From positions 146,411,265 to 146,475,264 of the forward strand of contig CAXKWD010000005.1 of the NCBI GenBank assembly GCA_964059195.1: 64,000 bases of DNA. Reading direction: 5' to 3'. Shown here piece after piece: positions 45,101 through 51,153 of the stretch. Position numbers and translations under genes: made by a program. The notes beneath the pieces are model-generated. The model searched no databases and was not told where the DNA came from. It worked only from the letters and a program-made list of their open reading frames with translations. The stretch comes from Ectobius pallidus (taxonomy: Eukaryota > Arthropoda > Insecta > Blattodea > Ectobiidae). How positions within the stretch are numbered: position 1 is the stretch's first letter; each line of letters starts with the position of its first letter.

Positions 45101-46231
45101 ACTTCTGCTGTATCCTAGCAGAAGAGAGCCTCATCACTAGGTACATCCATCCACCACCATAACATCAGCAGTCGAGATAAGCTGATGATGAGATGAAGAT
45201 CTTACAACATAAGTTCTGAGGTAAAACGCCTTTCTAGTGAAGAATATGTGATCATGACTGTCTGCATGGTCTCATGGGTAGCATCACTGGTTCCAAATCC
45301 ATAGGCCTGGGTTCGATCCCCCACCTCCACGGATTTTACTGAGGTAGGGAGGTCTAGAATGAGGTGCGCTCAGCCTTGTGATACAAACTGAGAAGCTACT
45401 TGGTAGAGAAGTAGCTGCTCCGGTCTTGGAAACCACCATTAACAGCCGTGGGTGTCGGCATGCTGACCACATTCCCCCCCCCCAATCCTGCCATCTGCCT
45501 ATGGTAGATGATGCAGCAGTCAGGTAGGTAGGCCTAGTCCCTTCAGGGACGTAGTGCCACGGAGTTTAGTTTAGTTTATGTTTATTCATGAGTAGAGTTC
45601 TTGATAACAATTACCTCTTCCTCCTTGTTGTTAACAACTTCCAATAGACATGTTTTTAAAGTATTTTCAGTTCACATTTGCAGTGGTATCCGAAAACATA
45701 ACAGATTAGAAGTTCTTTACAACTAAAACTATAACAGATTAGAAGTTCTTTACAACTAAAACTGTAAATCACCTGTAAAACTGTTAAAAAGTGATTTTCT
45801 GATTGAATTAATGTGACGTAATAATTTAATGTCATTTAAATTGGAACATTTATTTTTAGAAAATAATATTCTTTTATGAGGTCATATTTGGGATTTTTGG
45901 GTCATATTTAGTCATTTTTAAGATTATATTTAGTAATTTTTAAGGTTATATTTGCAGTTATATTTTCCATTTTTTAGGTCATAAACAACCAAACCGTACT
46001 TATCATTCTTTTCATGAATTCATCATATCTCAATTTTTATTCATAAAAATGTTGTCACCTTATCTCATAAGTCGCTTCTATTTCTGACTTATAATTCATG
46101 TATTGTTATTGTTGTTAATAACATCATCATCACTTTTTCTTACCATATAATATACTTATTTACAGGTACTGTGCAGTTGTATTGCATTTACAATCCGCTA
46201 TCCTCTGGCATCACTGTTTTATGACCTTTAA
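8981..46231 (+). CDS. DPAGT1: UDP-GlcNAc:dolichyl-phosphate GlcNAc-1-phosphotransferase (DPAGT1/ALG7), 7 exons, 403 aa
   Basis: Exons are 8981-9123, 9223-9337, 11838-12051, 21552-21783, 43339-43527, 44802-45054 and 46166-46231; all introns are GT-AG and the sum is 404 codons with the stop, against 408 aa in human. The protein is a polytopic ER membrane enzyme that makes GlcNAc-PP-dolichol, the first step of N-glycan precursor synthesis and the target of tunicamycin. Visible family motifs are [13 protein letters not shown] (Asp107-Asp108), [13 protein letters not shown] (174-186), [20 protein letters not shown] with Asp244, and CPRHRLPR (291-298). Sequence follows the human protein along its whole length. 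Introns 3 (9.5 kb) and 4 (21.6 kb) are filled with transposons, and intron 4 hosts the MGAT3-like gene on the other strand. No break is seen in the coding frame. Confidence 0.96.
9223..9337 (+). CDS. DPAGT1: DPAGT1 exon 2
   Basis: It encodes [20 protein letters not shown] and the rest of helix 2, ending FPHDE at a GTAAGA donor. Confidence 0.94.
9835..10717 (+). pseudogene. LINE 3' part, reverse transcriptase from the FADD box onward
   Basis: A 276-residue open frame at 9835-10665 begins [14 protein letters not shown], the catalytic FADD box, and goes on through [29 protein letters not shown] and QKKALRIIE, as in jockey/CR1-like non-LTR elements. Everything before FADD is missing, so the copy is 5'-truncated. 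It lies in DPAGT1 intron 2 in the sense direction. Confidence 0.85.
10718..10858. repeat. Inverted repeat hairpin with GGAAT stem
   Basis: The arms TTGACAATTCCCTAGTCT and its complement enclose ATGACTATGG/CCGTAGTCAT and then GGAAT repeats facing ATTCC repeats. The whole 141 bp can fold into one near-perfect hairpin with a loop of about ten bases. Confidence 0.85.
10859..11500 (-). pseudogene. LINE reverse transcriptase fragment (antisense)
   Basis: Read on the minus strand it gives RT blocks in order: [32 protein letters not shown], a [17 protein letters not shown] block (for FQKAFD), [13 protein letters not shown] and [11 protein letters not shown]. Stops and frame breaks separate the blocks. 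It belongs to the same broad family as the copy at 61215-62312. Confidence 0.8.
11838..12051 (+). CDS. DPAGT1: DPAGT1 exon 3
   Basis: It encodes [22 protein letters not shown] with the catalytic Asp pair, then [10 protein letters not shown] and [10 protein letters not shown]. Acceptor CTGCAG, donor GTAAGT. Confidence 0.96.
12052..15046. other. DPAGT1 intron 3, 5' part: no gene seen
   Basis: AT-rich intron sequence without a convincing coding region. The word CCCACCCGTAAT occurs at 14249, 14446 and 14627, with spacings of 197 and 181 bp, so a degraded tandem repeat of about 190 bp may lie here. Confidence 0.5.
15060..16195 (+). repeat. Left arm tandem array, 7 units of 169-180 bp
   Basis: Each unit contains a GTTGTTTGCCCC box, a block rich in CCCCGGAAA and CCACGGAAATCCGGAG, and an AATATTCAAAGGGAATTTCT block. 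Short ORFs in this region are repeat artefacts. Confidence 0.9.
16196..16640 (+). pseudogene. Coding fragment held in the foldback core
   Basis: Conceptual translation in shifting frames gives [20 protein letters not shown], then [20 protein letters not shown] and [52 protein letters not shown], and, after a frameshift, [11 protein letters not shown] and [12 protein letters not shown]. This resembles an uncharacterised protein family met in repeat-rich animal genomes (the block D..NYARYLPVY); that is from memory and unchecked. The fragment has frame breaks and is cut off where the right arm begins. Confidence 0.6.
16641..18180 (-). repeat. Right arm tandem array, 9 inverted units of 166-183 bp
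   Basis: The units are the reverse complement of those in the left arm. Neighbouring units at 16900-17600 are nearly identical, which points to recent unit amplification or gene conversion inside the arm. Confidence 0.9.
18355..18540. mobile_element. Penelope-like palindrome with hammerhead-like loop
   Basis: Arms 18355-18425 and 18471-18540 are near-perfect inverted repeats with 45 bp between them. On the plus strand the centre reads TGAAAAT, a GGAG/CTCC stem, then TTGAAACGCGTC and a TACCA...TGGTA stem. The copy at 49530-50007 has the same GAAACGCGTC and TGGTAAGTGAAG words, so both belong to one family. Confidence 0.7.
18740..18800 (-). repeat. tRNA-like SINE head (degenerate)
   Basis: On the minus strand GGTGGTAGCATTGTGGTCTA precedes TTCTGAGTTTGATTCGC, an A-box and B-box arrangement of a decayed tRNA-derived sequence. 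Confidence 0.4.
18832..19497 (+). pseudogene. LINE 3' end, 5'-truncated, with TACATC tail
   Basis: The open frame 18850-19362 (170 aa) reads [51 protein letters not shown] and [12 protein letters not shown], almost the same as the copy at 59001-60284. It has the same 3'UTR (CCTTGAGCCCCGCTCAACAC) and ends in TACATC repeats. Confidence 0.88.
19498..19793 (+). pseudogene. Second copy of the same LINE 3' end, joined head to tail
   Basis: Starting right after the TACATC tail of the previous copy, GCAATACAGATATACAATAA leads into the same last 60 codons and 3'UTR, and again ends in TACATC repeats (about 19763-19793). It differs at several sites from the first copy, so it is not a simple recent duplication. 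Confidence 0.85.
20070..20840 (+). mobile_element. TA-flanked element with pogo-like HTH fragment
   Basis: The inverted ends start CAGTCGGTCAAATAAAAAAC and match over about 26 bp. TA dinucleotides flank both ends (20068-20069, 20841-20842), as in the Tc1/mariner/pogo group. Inside, 20330-20400 reads [20 protein letters not shown], a Psq/CENP-B-type helix-turn-helix as in pogo transposases; the rest of the transposase is missing. The copy is non-autonomous. Confidence 0.75.
21552..21783 (+). CDS. DPAGT1: DPAGT1 exon 4
   Basis: It encodes [20 protein letters not shown] and [12 protein letters not shown], then two more helices to FHNW. Acceptor TTGCAG, donor GTGAGT. Confidence 0.96.
21845..22805 (+). 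repeat. Dispersed repeat copy 1 (partner of 41725-42880, inverted)
   Basis: Shared landmarks with the reverse complement of the second copy include TGCTAGTTATTGCTGCTTAT, GTTCAAACGCATGCTGAGTG, ATCAGCTGATACAGATTTAC and AACCTGGCATTCAC. The repeat starts about 60 bp after exon 4. Family not recognised. Confidence 0.75.
22819..24118 (+). mobile_element. Mariner-like element, 1.30 kb, inactive
   Basis: Imperfect 28-bp inverted ends begin AGGGTCTTCCAAT and AGGGTCTTTCATT (21 of 28 bases agree). The internal reading frame covers a whole mariner-type transposase with stops and a frameshift. Confidence 0.85.
22930..24000 (+). pseudogene. Mariner transposase pseudogene
   Basis: The N-terminal helix-turn-helix region reads [20 protein letters not shown] and [18 protein letters not shown]. 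Stops then fall near 23179, 23248 and 23281. The catalytic part reads [16 protein letters not shown] (first Asp), [10 protein letters not shown], then [12 protein letters not shown] where the second catalytic Asp (QQDGAT in relatives) is Asn, and a third Asp block whose frame is lost at about 23806 ([10 protein letters not shown] continues in another frame). Such transposases cut and paste DNA at TA sites; this one cannot be active. Confidence 0.9.
24131..24204 (+). repeat. tRNA-like SINE head
   Basis: It contains TGGCTTGTAGTTAGTATTAT as a weak A box and CCTGGGTTCAATTCCTGG as a good B box. The acceptor arms do not pair well, so this is a tRNA-derived repeat, not a tRNA gene. Confidence 0.5.
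24205..25420. other. Intron 4 stretch without recognised gene
   Basis: AT-rich intron DNA. Only a short GAAA microsatellite at about 24871-24898 stands out. Confidence 0.6.
25429..26789. mobile_element. hAT element, 1361 bp, with perfect 8-bp target duplication
   Basis: The ends are CAGTAGCGGCT inverted repeats, and CAATCATG flanks both ends (25421-25428 and 26790-26797). Eight-bp duplications and CAG ends are typical of hAT elements. No transposase domain was recognised inside; two overlapping ORFs at 26350-26637 on the minus strand have no recognised motif. Confidence 0.88.
26798..27010. repeat. Cluster of TGAATCA words
   Basis: The sequence repeats AATGAATC, TGATTCA and their complements many times over 200 bp, directly after the hAT element. 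It may be the end of another old transposon; no boundaries could be set. Confidence 0.4.
28535..28680. repeat. ATATTGATATTTTG-rich palindromic patch, possible hAT end
   Basis: TAGGGATGGGATATCAATGT looks like a hAT terminus and is followed by repeated GATAT/ATATC palindromes. The other end was not found. Confidence 0.35.
29105..29347 (-). repeat. SINE copy A (degenerate), family with TTTAG tail
   Basis: It matches the SINE at 43598-43913 over CATAGGCAGATGGCAGGATT, GGTCAGCATGCCAACAC and GGAGGTACC. The tRNA-like head lies at the high-coordinate end. Confidence 0.75.
29348..31255. other. Intron 4 stretch without recognised gene
   Basis: AT-rich sequence with only short chance ORFs. Confidence 0.6.
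31258..32187. mobile_element. Element with long inverted ends, flanked by TTAA
   Basis: TTCTGTGGGCATGGGGAAAT on the left and its complement on the right continue for about 45 bp with few mismatches. TTAA lies at both outer borders, the target used by piggyBac-type elements. A second, inner inverted pair (AGGTTGCCAGAT at 31360, ATCTGGCAATCCT at 32033) suggests a nested element. No transposase is seen. Confidence 0.7.
33061..33296 (-). repeat. SINE copy B (degenerate) of the TTTAG-tail family
   Basis: It shares TTTTCTTGACCAGAGCC and the CTACTT and CCTCAGAAAAA blocks with the copy at 43598-43913 but is much diverged. Confidence 0.6.
33297..33366 (+). repeat. tRNA-like SINE head
   Basis: TAGCTCAGCTGGTAGAGCA is a good A box and GAATTCAAATTCC a weak B box, so this is a tRNA-derived sequence in the plus direction. 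It directly follows SINE copy B. Confidence 0.55.
34050..34125 (-). ncRNA. Hammerhead-like Penelope repeat (degenerate)
   Basis: On the minus strand CTCCGAAGAAGGACAAGAC leads to GTCTGAAATGTTAG. The stem GGAC/GTCT and the GAAA box fit the pattern; CCGAAGA replaces CTGATGA. Confidence 0.4.
34474..34735. mobile_element. MITE-like pair of inverted ends around 260 bp
   Basis: GGCTTCGAACCGGGTGAGTG on the left faces the complement of GGCTTCGAACCTAGTGAGTG on the right. Family unknown. Confidence 0.55.
34915..35169. mobile_element. 255-bp MITE with perfect 37-bp inverted ends
   Basis: ATATGGTCGGTACAACGCCA and the next 17 bases recur exactly inverted at 35133-35169. The flanks may hold a TA duplication, but the AT-rich border makes this unclear. 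Confidence 0.85.
35701..36067. mobile_element. Penelope-like inverted pair of hammerhead-like repeats
   Basis: Arms of about 120 bp (35701-35818, 35946-36067) are inverted copies. Each holds CCTGAAGAAGGC or CCTGAAGAAAGCC, a GGC/GCC stem around TAGTGGTTGG, and GAAACGTCGG. This is the well-known terminal repeat pattern of Penelope-like elements, where hammerhead ribozyme motifs have been described. Confidence 0.75.
36905..37105. repeat. Tandem duplication of about 105 bp
   Basis: TATTATCGATTCTACACCCC and its surroundings occur twice in a row (about 36935 and 37033) with small differences. Confidence 0.8.
37065..37142 (-). repeat. tRNA-like SINE head
   Basis: On the minus strand CTAACGGTAGTTGAGGCACT is followed by TTAGGTTCAATTCTATT, an A and B box pair. 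It overlaps the second unit of the tandem duplication. Confidence 0.5.
37936..38919 (-). CDS. MGAT3: MGAT3-like exon 2 (EGF-like and GT17 domain)
   Basis: It starts [20 protein letters not shown] after TTTCAG and runs open to a TAA stop at 37936-37938 after DYYNN. The conserved domain has no intron. Confidence 0.92.
   Translation of the reverse strand, partial: NRDSEETKCECKRGWHGKDCGQPEVIWRAFIASRQKISPRRRAKPRRIIHGFPIVGLETTIAEIKLNELAHVVDYYIVSESNCTSSGGFKAFHFKQKLNEKGFIPESIRKKLLYIPQDEVVKRDFLWHRGRATITNLKSDDLYIDSADPYQIPNPKALLFFKLYDGWPLPVAFRLRWSAYGFFWQHPKRTITAPGAYTIGIMEDSFPHRITGQDDASMYGLVVGDLNHYGGWYCSWCLEPNDIVTMLQWTRRDESPVDWNKLSQKKIDIAYIEDLVGTGLWLDGATALIRKSQHHDTYFAPEHVTNNTWKYDFLYTNFYSKLDYYNN
37936..39354 (-). 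CDS. MGAT3: GT17 beta-1,4-mannosyl-glycoprotein 4-beta-GlcNAc-transferase (MGAT3-like), 2 exons, 441 aa
   Basis: Exons are 39354-39013 and 38919-37936, separated by a 93-nt intron with GTAAGT and TTTCAG; the frame is continuous for 442 codons with the stop. Residues 9-29 are a strongly hydrophobic signal anchor, giving a type II Golgi protein. A stem follows, then a half-EGF motif [12 protein letters not shown] (123-134), then the GT17 domain: [32 protein letters not shown], an Asp-rich [43 protein letters not shown] and GLWLDG. Human MGAT3 shows the same blocks (for example GWHCSWCFTPEGIY). Known role: addition of a bisecting GlcNAc to the core mannose of N-glycans. Whether this insect enzyme makes bisected glycans is not shown by the sequence. 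It lies antisense in DPAGT1 intron 4. Confidence 0.9.
39013..39354 (-). CDS. MGAT3: MGAT3-like exon 1 (membrane anchor and stem)
   Basis: It starts [20 protein letters not shown] and ends in phase 0 after KRLH at a GTAAGT donor. Confidence 0.85.
39963..40704. mobile_element. hAT element, 742 bp, with perfect 8-bp target duplication
   Basis: The ends begin CAGGCCCGACGAG and CAGGGCCGTGG, and CAGACATG flanks both sides (39955-39962, 40705-40712). Both ends hold GGGGCCC-rich inner repeats. It carries one unit of the repeat that forms the array at 55890-56660. No transposase is seen. Confidence 0.88.
41725..42880 (-). repeat. Dispersed repeat copy 2, interrupted (partner of 21845-22805)
   Basis: It matches copy 1 in reverse orientation in two blocks, about 41725-42189 and 42633-42880. 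The 440 bp between them are absent from copy 1. It ends about 460 bp before exon 5. Confidence 0.75.
42190..42632 (+). mobile_element. Penelope-like insertion with canonical hammerhead core
   Basis: The borders are set by comparison with repeat copy 1. Inside, CTGATGA (42459-42465), a stem AGGCCTG/CAGGCT and GAAA (42485-42488) follow each other exactly as in a hammerhead ribozyme, then CGTTGTG. The base expected to be the cleavage site reads G rather than a non-G base, so activity is doubtful. Confidence 0.6.
43339..43527 (+). CDS. DPAGT1: DPAGT1 exon 5
   Basis: It encodes [20 protein letters not shown] and CPRHRLPR, the most conserved part of the family. Acceptor TTATAG, donor GTCAGT. Confidence 0.96.
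43598..43913 (-). repeat. Full-length SINE copy C, tRNA head, TTTAG tail, 13-bp target duplication
   Basis: On the minus strand it starts with a tRNA-like head (GCGTGGTCTTGTGGTTAGCA, then CGGGTTCGATTCCCGG) and ends in TTTAGTTTAG. The 13-bp duplication CTTTAAGCTTAAA lies at 43585-43597 and 43914-43926. It sits in DPAGT1 intron 5 just after exon 5. The ORFs here are artefacts. Confidence 0.9.
44802..45054 (+). CDS. DPAGT1: DPAGT1 exon 6
   Basis: It encodes [17 protein letters not shown] and [17 protein letters not shown]. Acceptor TTTCAG, donor GTATGT, ends in phase 0. Confidence 0.93.
45260..45578 (+). repeat. SINE copy D, same family, plus strand
   Basis: Head GCATGGTCTCATGGGTAGCA and GGGTTCGATCCC, body with GTCGGCATGCTGACCACATT, tail GGAGTTTAGTTTAGTTTATG. 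It lies in DPAGT1 intron 6. Confidence 0.88.
45699..45767. repeat. Two-copy minisatellite, about 33 bp unit
   Basis: ATAACAGATTAGAAGTTCTT and the rest of the unit occur twice in direct succession. Confidence 0.85.
46166..46231 (+). CDS. DPAGT1: DPAGT1 exon 7
   Basis: It encodes [20 protein letters not shown], Leu and a TAA stop, matching the human end (FSIRYQLVRLFYDV). It is too short to be seen as an ORF by itself. Acceptor TTACAG. Confidence 0.92.
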   Translation, partial: VLCSCIAFTIRYPLASLFYDL

Positions 46232-47103
46232 CAAATGGAGTCAACACCAGCTCTCAGACCAAAGACTTGCATTTGTGCTCAAGCATTTTATGTGTAAATA
46301 AGAAAAGTAAGTGTGGTAAGTTTGCTACGAACATAACTGTATGAACAAATGCTAGTGCACCATCGTCAAGTTGTTTTTGTGGCATTCAGAGGGGTATTCA
46401 CTTCTTCATGTACTTAGTCAGAAAAATTGGTTCCAACTAAAATGATGGGAATACTATGGTGGATTTCCAGCAGTACATACTACCAAAATATATAACCTTT
46501 TAGAAAAACGAAGAAGTAGAGTTAAAAAGTAACTGAACATGTGTGGAAACTTCTTTTGCATATGACATGTGATGTAAAACATGGGTTGGTAAAGGTTATT
46601 GGGTTCGTTGGTTGCGCCACAAGTAATTTACTTACTTGAAATGTCATTGAATTCTCTTCTTCACATTCCCGCATATAACTCAGCTCAGCTTCACTTGGGT
46701 TCAGTCAGTGGAATTCAGGATTTATCAACAGGGTCGTGTTCCTAAATTTTCTATATGAAGATGCTATAACTAGAAATAATAACATGCAAAATACCATTTG
46801 ATAAGCGTCTTTAGAGGTTGCTGTCAGCTTCTGAAGATACTTACTACAGACACGAGTGAAATGTCAGATTCAAACAACCTAAGACCATGGCCTAATAGCC
46901 CGGAAGACCATGTTAACTTGCAAAACATCTCTTTCTTAAGTGTTGGATTATACATTCCCCCTTTCTCTCCTTTAACTTCACAAATTGAATCTTGGCCCAG
47001 GTTGCTGAGATTTATAAGAATGGAAATATGACAGTCAGTCTGTAGATTTACTTAGCAGCACAAAATTCCGACTCACTGGCATCTGGCAACATCTAAAGTC
47101 TTA

Positions 47104-48321
47104 GGCCCGTTCTTACGATGTCCAGTTAAGTAGGTGTAAATGTTAACTGAGAGTTTATTTTACGGTCGAGGTAAAGTTCCAGTAAACGCTTATTTGTTCT
47201 TATCATCTTCTAGTTAAAGTTTACTCCCAGTTAACGCAATCAGACAAAAGTCATAGCAGTTGGTACGAGCGTTTCTCAGTTGTTTGCAACAGTTTTTCAT
47301 CTGTTTTCATTGTTTGGTTTGATTTTGCAATGGATAATAAGGTTATGGCTGATATAAAAAATAAAGAGACACAGCAATTTATTTTCAAGTGAACAATTAT
47401 TGTTTCTGAACATTATTGTTCCTGAACATTATCGACGAAAAGCATCATATATTTCAAAATAAATAAACACACAGTAAGGTGTGGCCATAAGAGCAAAGCT
47501 CGGAAAGACGTATCAGAAAAAAAACCTCTTGTGAAATACAACTTTCTCTGAATTTAATTTATAATATACAGTACACAGTACGGGCAGTAGTGCGCATACA
47601 TTTTTCTTAGCCTAAAAAGGTCGCATAATTTGCGAGGCAAGACTTCAAACCTAATACGTTTTTGTATGAAATGTGTAGCTAATAACTAGATGATATATCA
47701 CAAAGTGTTTTCAAATGAAATTACAGTATAAGCTCTTAGCATAACATAATAAAATACACTATATAGAGGCCTATATATTTTATATATTACGCTTATTATA
47801 CAATTCCTGTTAAAACCTAAAAGTTCTTAAGCTGTTTTCTAAAAAAAATTCAGAAGAATAAAATCCTCCTCAAGTTATGTGGTTGTAAAAATGAAAATAA
47901 AGTTGCCATGTTTCTAACCACATCCCCGATGGATGCAAAACCCAAATATAATCTGATGTACGGGCAGACGACGTAAAAGTAAAATAACTGATTGTCCAAA
48001 CTTTCATAATAGTTTGATCTAGTTTTCAATATTTTTAAAAATCCTTTTTATATATTCTGGCATTGTTCTTCATCACCACCATTACGAAAGCAGCTAAATA
48101 ATTTCATCTTTCCATTTTAATTCAGTTCGCGAGAAGTATAACCTCAAAAAATCCTCCGGTTAGGAGTTCACTCGTACATTTTCCTACAGTAAAGAGATTT
48201 TTACAGTTAAGAGATTTTTACCGACAGTTAACGCCTAACCAGATATTGTAAAATCGAACTGTCAGTAAAGTAACAGTAAAAGTAGCCGTAAATATTTTAC
48301 TGGAGGTGGTAAGAACGGGCC
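47104..48321. mobile_element. PIF/Harbinger-like non-autonomous element, 1.22 kb
   Basis: The ends GGCCCGTTCTTAC are inverted repeats and TTA flanks both (47101-47103, 48322-48324), as expected for Harbinger elements. Inner copies of CAGTTAACG-like words lie near each end. No transposase is visible. Confidence 0.75.
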
Positions 48322-48324
48322 TTA

Positions 48325-49520
48325 GTCAACATTACACTAATGTCAATAAATGACCATAACAAACAAGCCTCTTATTTTTCTTATAAATCTATGTATATTT
48401 CTGACTTGCTGTAGCACCTCTACATTCTTCAGTCTTATCTTTTCAACTTAAAAGTTTTCTGTGACCAGTTTTAAGCTGATCATCAAATGAACTCACATCA
48501 GCGTTAGACAGAATTTTGAAAGAAAATATCTGCCTCTTAAGAGAATATAGGTGGGACTGTCCATGATTTTGATTCCATACTAAGATGCAGGTCCCTAATA
48601 TTGCTCATTGTTATAATCACATAAGTAGGAATAATGGAATCTCCCCTAAAGGTGACCCTAACTCAGAAACTCAACATTAGGCAGCATAATTCAAGGTGAC
48701 GGCAACTAGTTAAACTGGACTTGGAACTTGTGAGTTTGCTGTAAATCATCTGTTCTATATTAGGGTAGACTGTTATTCTGTTTAACTTCATTTATCACCA
48801 TTATGTTTTTAGAATTTTCTGTGCTAAGTATGTGATTTAGTGAAACATGTACCATATTTCATCAAAATCACCTAATGATTGTTTCATTTTATATATATAT
48901 AACTAGCTCATGTCACACTAACTCTTACTTATTTTAAAACAGTTACCAGTGTTTTAAAACTTTTATAACGATACATAGTGAGTTAATAATGGCTTTATTT
49001 AGACGAGAGTAAGTTATGTTTATGAGATGAGCATAAGCGAGTTTCATTATTTTCATACAAGCATCTTAATTTCTGTTATAGGCAAGATGCATACAATTAT
49101 CTTTGTTCGACCATAATTAATTTTCAGAATTTTAAGTTTTACAATACTATCTGCGAGAGCACAGGATTTTGATTTTGCGATTTTATCACTCTGTTCTATT
49201 AAATTGTTGTGATACTATACCTCAGAATAGAAATATAGCAAGTTTACATAATATAAAATAATCAAAAATAGATAATGATAACCGGAAGAACAAATAGTAT
49301 GATCAAAAAACTGAGGCTTGAGGATTGTTCCATGTATGATATTAATCGATATCAAATACCGGTATGCTAAGTTGGAAATTGATAGTTGGAATAACAACAG
49401 TACTTTAAAGAAAGGAAATGATTTAAAATATATTGAAACTTGAGGTCCTTGGTGAACTGAAGCTATCAGTTTTATTGATTCTTTAGGAAACCTCCTACAG
49501 ACAGTGACAGGAGAACAAAG
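48325..49520. other. Stretch without recognised gene
   Basis: AT-rich sequence downstream of DPAGT1 with no supported feature. Confidence 0.55.
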
Positions 49521-49529
49521 TTTTTTTTA

Positions 49530-50007
49530 TTTTATTAATATGAGTTGATTAACACACGTGAACTTCACTTACCAATCATTTGGTAGGACGCGTTTCACAG
49601 GTCATTCACCTGTATCTTCTACTACATGTCAACTGTGGGTTCTTCGATGTTTGGAAGTTCTCCCTGTTCCCCTGGTGTCGGTTTAATGTACTTGGCTAGC
49701 GGGTTGTTTTCTTTCGGAATATCAAAATTCATGAGTCTGTTTTCGTGAATTTTGATATTCCGAAAGAAGACAACCTAATAGCCAAGTACATTAAACCAAC
49801 ACCACGGGAACAGGGAGAACCTCCAAACATCGAAGATCCCGCAGTTGACATGTACTTGGCTATTAGGTTGTCTTCTTTGGAATATCAAAATTCACGAAAA
49901 CAGACTCATGAATTTTTTGAAGATACAGGTGAATGGCCTGTGAAACGCGTCCTACCAAATGATTGGTAAGTGAAGTTCAAGTGTGTTAATCAACTCATAT
50001 TAATAAA
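49530..50007. mobile_element. Penelope-like palindrome with two inverted hammerhead-like repeats
   Basis: Outer arms 49530-49620 and 49918-50007 are near-perfect inverted copies. On the plus strand the right arm reads TGAAGAT (49918-49924), a stem ACAGG/CCTGT around TGAATGG, GAAACGCGTCC and a stem TACCAA/TTGGTA. The inside is a second nested palindrome around TTTTGATATTCCGAAAGAAG. An open frame at 49745-49969 (FDIPKEDNLIAKYIKPTPRE) may be a coding remnant of the element. Confidence 0.75.
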
Positions 50008-50965
50008 ATATTGATTCACTTCACTGTGTTAAGTTCCAAACTATTTATAATAGGAGAACAAAGCTTGAAGTTATTCCTAAAACAAAGGCTAAGTCTAGCA
50101 ATTCAGCGTGGAAATGCAGCCTCTGTCATGGGAACATTCTTACCTGCTTCCGCTATGGCAGAAATGTTTTACATTCTATAGTTTAATTTGCTCCACAACT
50201 TGTTCTTATGAATGTTTTGTATGTGAACCAAATAATAAATAATTGTAAATACGATACAGCTATGTCACATGTAATAGGTGTATTATAATATGGTCGAACA
50301 AAATAACATATATGGTACTGGTATTAAAATTTCATGAGCATTTTACCCTATGAAAGCAAGAATAAATATTGCTATGGGCACTAGGTTGCAAATGCTTTAA
50401 TGTGATACAGTGATGAAGTGATAAATTAACGAGTTTTCTTGCTACAAGTACTTTTTGTGTCCATATTTTCCAGGCTTTCTTGAGCTTAACACATCTTTTG
50501 TAAATATGAGGATTACAGGGTTACATGTGTCTCATGTTTAGTACATATTGCTCTAGATCTTCATTGATCTTCCCCTTTAAAAATCTGTATGAATAATAGT
50601 GTGGTAATCAAACTAAATTAATCAACTTTCTAATATACATAAACTTCCTAGTATACAATATTCTGTTACCATACATATTTTCCACATTTTGTTTTATATC
50701 TTGAAGAAAAAGAAATAACTTCAAATAAACAAAATGACTGAGGAAAGCTGACTCCATTTTAAAATACTGTTAACTGTTGTTCTGTACAAATGTAAATAAA
50801 TGGTGCAAAATATGTTGCACAAACTTTCTCGCATATACGTGATCAAGGTTAGCACAGAAAAAAAGTAAATTATAGGGATAATTAAATTCTATTTATTGCA
50901 TTTTCAGAAAACTAATAAGGATCTAGAATGGAAAGCATCAGGATCGGTCTTTATTTTCAATGCTT

Positions 50966-51050
50966 TTACCGTGAAATAATAATAATAATAATAATAATAA
51001 CAATAATAATAATAATAATAATAATAACAATAACAATAAGAACAATAATA
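50966..51050. repeat. AAT/AAC trinucleotide microsatellite
   Basis: Long run of AATAAT with AAC interruptions; it creates a false poly-Ile ORF. Confidence 0.95.
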
Positions 51051-51153
51051 ACTTGGGGTTTGCATGGTTTCCTCAATCTCAAAGGCAAAAATGCAAGATA
51101 CATTGAGATATAGCCTAACAATAGAAGCAAATGCTGCACTAATGAGTTATTAC

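Noticed and set aside
50928..51113. Poly-Ile ORF
   Set aside because: It is the AAT/AAC microsatellite.
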